The position numbers were made by a program, and so were the translations under genes. A DNA stretch of 64,000 nucleotides from assembly GCA_026390075.1 (NCBI GenBank), contig JAPLGP010000055.1, forward strand, positions 45,863 through 109,862, in the 5' to 3' direction. This document shows positions 61,005-64,000 of this stretch, one piece after another. The stretch's first letter is position 1; every line of letters begins with the position of its first letter. The notes beneath the pieces are model-generated. The model was not told the origin of the DNA, ran no database searches, and saw only the letters and a program-made list of their open reading frames with translations. Origin of the DNA: Campylobacterales bacterium. Its GTDB lineage: Bacteria; Campylobacterota; Campylobacteria; Campylobacterales; Sulfurimonadaceae.

Positions 61005-62804
61005 ATGTGCGCAATTTTTGGAATCATAGGCGAATACGACGAAGCAAAAGCCAAAGTTGCACTTTCTTGTCTATCCCACAGAGGAGAGGATTTTTGTGGC
61101 ATTGAACAAAGAAAAAATCTTTTTTTTGCGCATCAGAGGCTCAGTATTTTAGACACACACTCTCGTTCGCATCAGCCACTTAAACATGAAAAAATCTTGC
61201 TCTCTTTTAATGGAGAGATTTATAATTTTAAAGAGTTGAAAAAAGAGTTGGATTTTGATTTTAAAAGCGATGGAGACAGTGAAGTCATCATCGCGGCGTA
61301 TCTCAAATGGGGTGTAGATTTTGTAAATCATCTGCGTGGAATGTTCGCTATCGCCTTGCTCGACGGTGAAACGCTCTATCTTTTTCGTGATAGGCTGGGT
61401 AAAAAACCTCTCTTTTATATGAATGCTCAAAGTTTTATTTTTGCCTCAGAAATCAAAGGACTTACGCCATTTTTGAACAAACATGAGTTGAATGAAGATG
61501 CTTTGATGAGTTATCTCAGTTTCTTAGCCCCAACTCCGCCACACACATTTTTTAAGGGCATCAAAAAGTTGGCATGTGGAGAGTATTTGATTCTCAAAGA
61601 TGGGCATGTGGAAATTAAAAGATATTTCGATTTGCTGGACACTCCGTCAAATATTATTACAAACAAAGATGAAGCAATCCACTCTCTTGAAAAGTTGTTA
61701 GAAGAGTCAATAAACCTGCGATTAAACGCCGATGTGCCGATGGCTTCGCTCCTCTCAGGCGGAATTGACAGTGCAACTTTGAATTATTATGCAAAAAAAA
61801 GAGGTGTAAATCTTCACACCTACACCATCGGTTATGAAGGGTTTGCAAAGTATGATGAGAGGCAAAATGCCTTACAAAGTGCAGAATTTTTGGGTTTAAA
61901 TAACACGCAAGTTGCAATCAACCAAGAGGATTTCATCTTGGCATGTGGAACTGTTTTGGACACGCTCGATGAACCGCTCAATGACCCCGCAGCCATTCCG
62001 CTCTACCTTTTGTTTGGGCAGATAAAAAAAGATGGGTATAAAGTGGTTCTGAGTGGAGAGGGAAGTGATGAACTGTTTTTGGGGTATCGCCAATATTTTG
62101 AGTACCTTGACATAGAAAAAGCTTCGACTCTCGCGCACAAAAACTGGCTCAAAAAATATTTTCATGGAAATTTTTCAATGAACCGTGAATGGGAGTGGTA
62201 CAAACGCATCTTTGATGAGACGCTTCTTTTTCGCACTTCGGGAGATAAATTTACCGATTTGCAAAAAAATAACTTAATGCGTAGAAATGTAAAAGACAAT
62301 GAATCTCTAAAATATCTCAAGCCTTACCGTGATAGATTTGAAGCTTCAACGCACTCGGATGAGAGCATTTGGTACAGCTACATCGACCTCAATCTCTTTC
62401 AAGCAGAGCATTTTTTAACCAAGCTCGACCGCGTAAGTATGGCACATGGTATCGAATCTCGTACACCATTTTTGGACCATAAGTTGGCATGTGGAATCTT
62501 TAGCATTGCTCCAAAACTTCGCTACGAAGATGGAGTGACCAAAGCACTTTTAAAAGAGATTATGAAAAATAAACTCAGTGAAAAAATTCTCAAAAGAAAG
62601 AAAAAAGGGTTTGCAAATCCTTACATGGAGTACCTCATAAACTCAAAACAAATAGAGCTTATAAAAGAGGTAAATAAAGAGACGGGAATGTTTAAAACCA
62701 AAGAGTTGGACGAGTACATAACAACCGCTTCAAGAGGAAGTTTTAAGCAACATGTTTGGGGACTTTATGTCCTATCTGTTTGGCTGAAGAAGTGGATGCT
62801 GTAG
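61005..62804 (+). CDS. asnB: Glutamine-hydrolysing asparagine synthetase
   Basis: 599 residues. Catalytic Cys2 starts the class-II glutaminase domain (MCAIFGIIGEY, SFNGEIYNFKEL). The synthetase domain has the ATP pyrophosphatase loop ASLLSGGIDSATLNYY near 249, SGEGSDELFLGYRQYFEYLD, and the C-terminal RTPFLDHKLA. It converts aspartate to asparagine; a cell-surface amidation role is an alternative for family members. Four exact dispersed 10-mers (61571, 61603, 61940, 62486), all in one orientation, lie inside. Confidence 0.92.
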   Translation: MCAIFGIIGEYDEAKAKVALSCLSHRGEDFCGIEQRKNLFFAHQRLSILDTHSRSHQPLKHEKILLSFNGEIYNFKELKKELDFDFKSDGDSEVIIAAYLKWGVDFVNHLRGMFAIALLDGETLYLFRDRLGKKPLFYMNAQSFIFASEIKGLTPFLNKHELNEDALMSYLSFLAPTPPHTFFKGIKKLACGEYLILKDGHVEIKRYFDLLDTPSNIITNKDEAIHSLEKLLEESINLRLNADVPMASLLSGGIDSATLNYYAKKRGVNLHTYTIGYEGFAKYDERQNALQSAEFLGLNNTQVAINQEDFILACGTVLDTLDEPLNDPAAIPLYLLFGQIKKDGYKVVLSGEGSDELFLGYRQYFEYLDIEKASTLAHKNWLKKYFHGNFSMNREWEWYKRIFDETLLFRTSGDKFTDLQKNNLMRRNVKDNESLKYLKPYRDRFEASTHSDESIWYSYIDLNLFQAEHFLTKLDRVSMAHGIESRTPFLDHKLACGIFSIAPKLRYEDGVTKALLKEIMKNKLSEKILKRKKKGFANPYMEYLINSKQIELIKEVNKETGMFKTKELDEYITTASRGSFKQHVWGLYVLSVWLKKWML

Positions 62805-62824
62805 AAAAAAAAGGGATTTTAGTG

Positions 62825-62830
62825 TATAAT
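62825..62830 (+). promoter_or_regulatory. -10 box of alaS
   Basis: TATAAT 35 bases before the alaS ATG, in the short gap after asnB. Confidence 0.6.
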
Positions 62831-62859
62831 CGCGCAATTTTATACGAAGAGAAACGCCT

Positions 62860-64000
62860 ATGGATATTAGAGAAGAATTTTTAAAATTTTTTGAATCAAA
62901 AAACCACGATAGAATTGCAAGTGCTCCGCTTGTTCCAGATGATGCAACTTTGCTTTTCAACAACGCAGGAATGGTACCTTTTAAGTCAATTTTTACGGGT
63001 GAAATTCCAGTTCCAGAGAACCCTCGAGCAACTTCATGTCAGACTTGTATTCGTGCGGGTGGTAAACATAATGACCTTGAAAATGTTGGGCATACAGCGC
63101 GTCACCACACATTTTTTGAGATGCTTGGTAACTTTAGTTTTGGGAACTATTTTAAAGAAGAAGCGATTGATTATGCTTGGGAATTTATTACTGAGGTTTT
63201 AAAATTTCCAGTTGAAAAACTTTGGGTTACGGTTCATGAAAGCGACGATGAAGCGGAAAATCTTTGGCTCAAACATGTAAGCAAAGAGCGCATTATGCGT
63301 CTAGGCGATGCTGATAATTTCTGGCAGATGGGCGATACTGGACCGTGCGGACCATGTAGTGAAATCTTTTTTGACCAAGGTGCAGAAGCTTTTTCTGGAG
63401 CTGAGGATTATATGGGTGGCGAGGGCGACAGATTTTTAGAGATTTGGAACCTTGTATTTATGCAGTATGAGCGAAGTGCAGATGGCACACTTACACCACT
63501 TCCAAAACCTTCAATCGACACAGGTATGGGACTTGAGAGAGTTGTGGCAATCAGTGAAGGCGTGACAAGTAACTACGGTTCGTCTTTGTTTATGCCAATC
63601 ATACAGCATGTGGAAAAACTTATTGGTAAAGAGTATGTTTACTCTAGCGGTGCATCTTTTCGTGTTATTGCCGACCACATCCGAACGGCACTTTTTCTTT
63701 TAGCTCAGGGTACAAATTTCTCAAATGAGGGACGCGGTTATGTTCTTCGTCGTATTCTTCGTCGTGGTGTTCGTCATGGGTATCTGTTAGGATTTAGTGA
63801 GCCATTTATGTACAAACTTGTGGATGATGTTGTCGCTATTATGGGCAAAGAGTATGACTATTTGAAACAAAAAGCAGAAATTGTAAAAGAGCAAATCGAA
63901 CTTGAAGAAGCAAGATTTTTTAAGACTATTGAGTCTGGAATAGAGCTTTTCAATGAAGAGCTAAAAACTATGAAAGACAAGGTGAATGGCGAAGCCAGAG
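62860..64000 (+). CDS. alaS: Alanyl-tRNA synthetase (5' part, runs off the window)
   Basis: ATG at 62860 and no stop before 64000, giving about 380 residues of a protein normally around 850-880. [57 protein letters not shown] and [19 protein letters not shown] are the class-II AlaRS core motifs. It charges tRNA-Ala. No exact dispersed 10-mer is seen; a near match CAGCATGTGGA is at 63605. Confidence 0.97.
   Translation, partial: MDIREEFLKFFESKNHDRIASAPLVPDDATLLFNNAGMVPFKSIFTGEIPVPENPRATSCQTCIRAGGKHNDLENVGHTARHHTFFEMLGNFSFGNYFKEEAIDYAWEFITEVLKFPVEKLWVTVHESDDEAENLWLKHVSKERIMRLGDADNFWQMGDTGPCGPCSEIFFDQGAEAFSGAEDYMGGEGDRFLEIWNLVFMQYERSADGTLTPLPKPSIDTGMGLERVVAISEGVTSNYGSSLFMPIIQHVEKLIGKEYVYSSGASFRVIADHIRTALFLLAQGTNFSNEGRGYVLRRILRRGVRHGYLLGFSEPFMYKLVDDVVAIMGKEYDYLKQKAEIVKEQIELEEARFFKTIESGIELFNEELKTMKDKVNGEAR

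Larger units (their letters stand above)
971..62495. repeat. Dispersed 10-mer family TCCACATGCC / GGCATGTGGA (45 exact copies)
   Basis: TCCACATGCC starts at 971, 1061, 1211, 5495, 6823, 21790, 22949, 23173, 23422, 24205, 26223, 26699, 29137, 30068, 35165, 35921, 41210, 43915, 46637, 51949, 52038, 53612, 59901, 60510 and 60621. GGCATGTGGA starts at 1133, 6254, 6595, 6795, 7914, 9321, 10083, 25877, 26007, 30114, 34790, 35311, 47736, 53248, 54920, 56178, 61571, 61603, 61940 and 62486. Four more sites match nine bases (25104, 31008, 43902, 48308). Flanks often extend the match to TTTCCACATGCCAA. Forty copies touch genes and five are intergenic. The best-fitting explanation is a DNA-uptake-type signal; see findings. 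Confidence 0.93.

Noticed and set aside
971..62495. Pro-His-Ala / Ala-Cys-Gly as a shared protein motif
   Set aside because: The same DNA word occurs in all three frames and both orientations, and in intergenic DNA, giving different peptides. The signal is at the DNA level.
971..62495. The 10-mer as a Chi-like or KOPS-like replication-polarised site
   Set aside because: The two orientations are nearly balanced (25 and 20) and interleaved with no sign of strand polarity. A 64-kb window cannot exclude it completely.
1..64000. CRISPR arrays, tRNA or rRNA genes, prophage or IS transposases
   Set aside because: No regularly spaced direct repeats, tRNA T-loop/acceptor patterns, or transposase or phage proteins were seen on reading through the window.

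Overview
The window is a chromosomal segment of an AT-rich Gram-negative bacterium of the phylum Campylobacterota, most likely a free-living, Sulfurimonas-like member. This placement is inferred from gene content. Supporting genes are a futalosine-pathway menaquinone gene (mqnD), a four-subunit pyruvate:ferredoxin oxidoreductase in porG-D-A-B order, luxS, a DUF3972 protein, an SUV3-like helicase, several chemoreceptors, fliQ, and TAATG/ATGA gene overlaps typical of the group. Coding density is very high, with no gene-free stretch over 300 bases. The only RNA gene I can support is the small SRP RNA. I see no tRNA, rRNA, CRISPR array, insertion sequence or prophage.

Layout. 0-2.4 kb: DUF3972, DUF89 and glyQ. 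2.35-6.0 kb: an accessory patch with a small antitoxin-like ORF, an MNT nucleotidyltransferase, a DpnII-type GATC restriction-modification pair and a solitary DNA methyltransferase. 6-10.6 kb: mutY, recD2, a cupin and a radical SAM/SPASM protein. 10.6-14.6 kb: an RND efflux transporter split by one in-frame TAG. 14.8-17.9 kb: a four-gene operon (MORN-repeat protein, MotA/TolQ-like channel, MotB/OmpA-like protein, 57-residue ORF) resembling the motor half of Zorya. 17.9-28.1 kb: housekeeping genes (AMIN protein, FtsB-like, eno, recA, mqnD, fliQ, murB, an outer-membrane barrel, tpx, tsaD, dxr, cdsA). 28.2-33 kb: a frameshifted rqcH, a DUF2283/DUF4258 pair and the SUV3-like helicase. 33-36.9 kb: a chemoreceptor with a haem-c motif, cobT, SRP RNA, rpmI and rplT. 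36.9-43.9 kb: a STAS / NIT-chemoreceptor / SpoIIE-phosphatase operon, rarA, yjbQ, an rsuA-family gene and kdsD. 44-52.9 kb: rplM-rpsI, a DUF945-like protein, a peptide-binding protein, a HAD phosphatase, porGDAB and luxS. 52.9-64 kb: mnmC-like, recQ, hicAB, an AMMECR1-like protein, a flavoprotein, msrA, panE, asnB and the start of alaS.

The strongest unexplained signal is not a gene. The 10-mer TCCACATGCC (reverse complement GGCATGTGGA) occurs exactly 45 times by my reading: 25 in one orientation and 20 in the other. It falls in all three reading frames, mostly inside genes, twice as inverted pairs between divergent genes, and once supplying the luxS start codon. Density, two-strand distribution and intragenic placement match the DNA uptake sequences of Neisseriaceae and Pasteurellaceae. 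I know of no such sequence described for Campylobacterota. A second, unrelated family of 90-120 bp palindromic elements has three full copies and one remnant between 35.6 and 61 kb.
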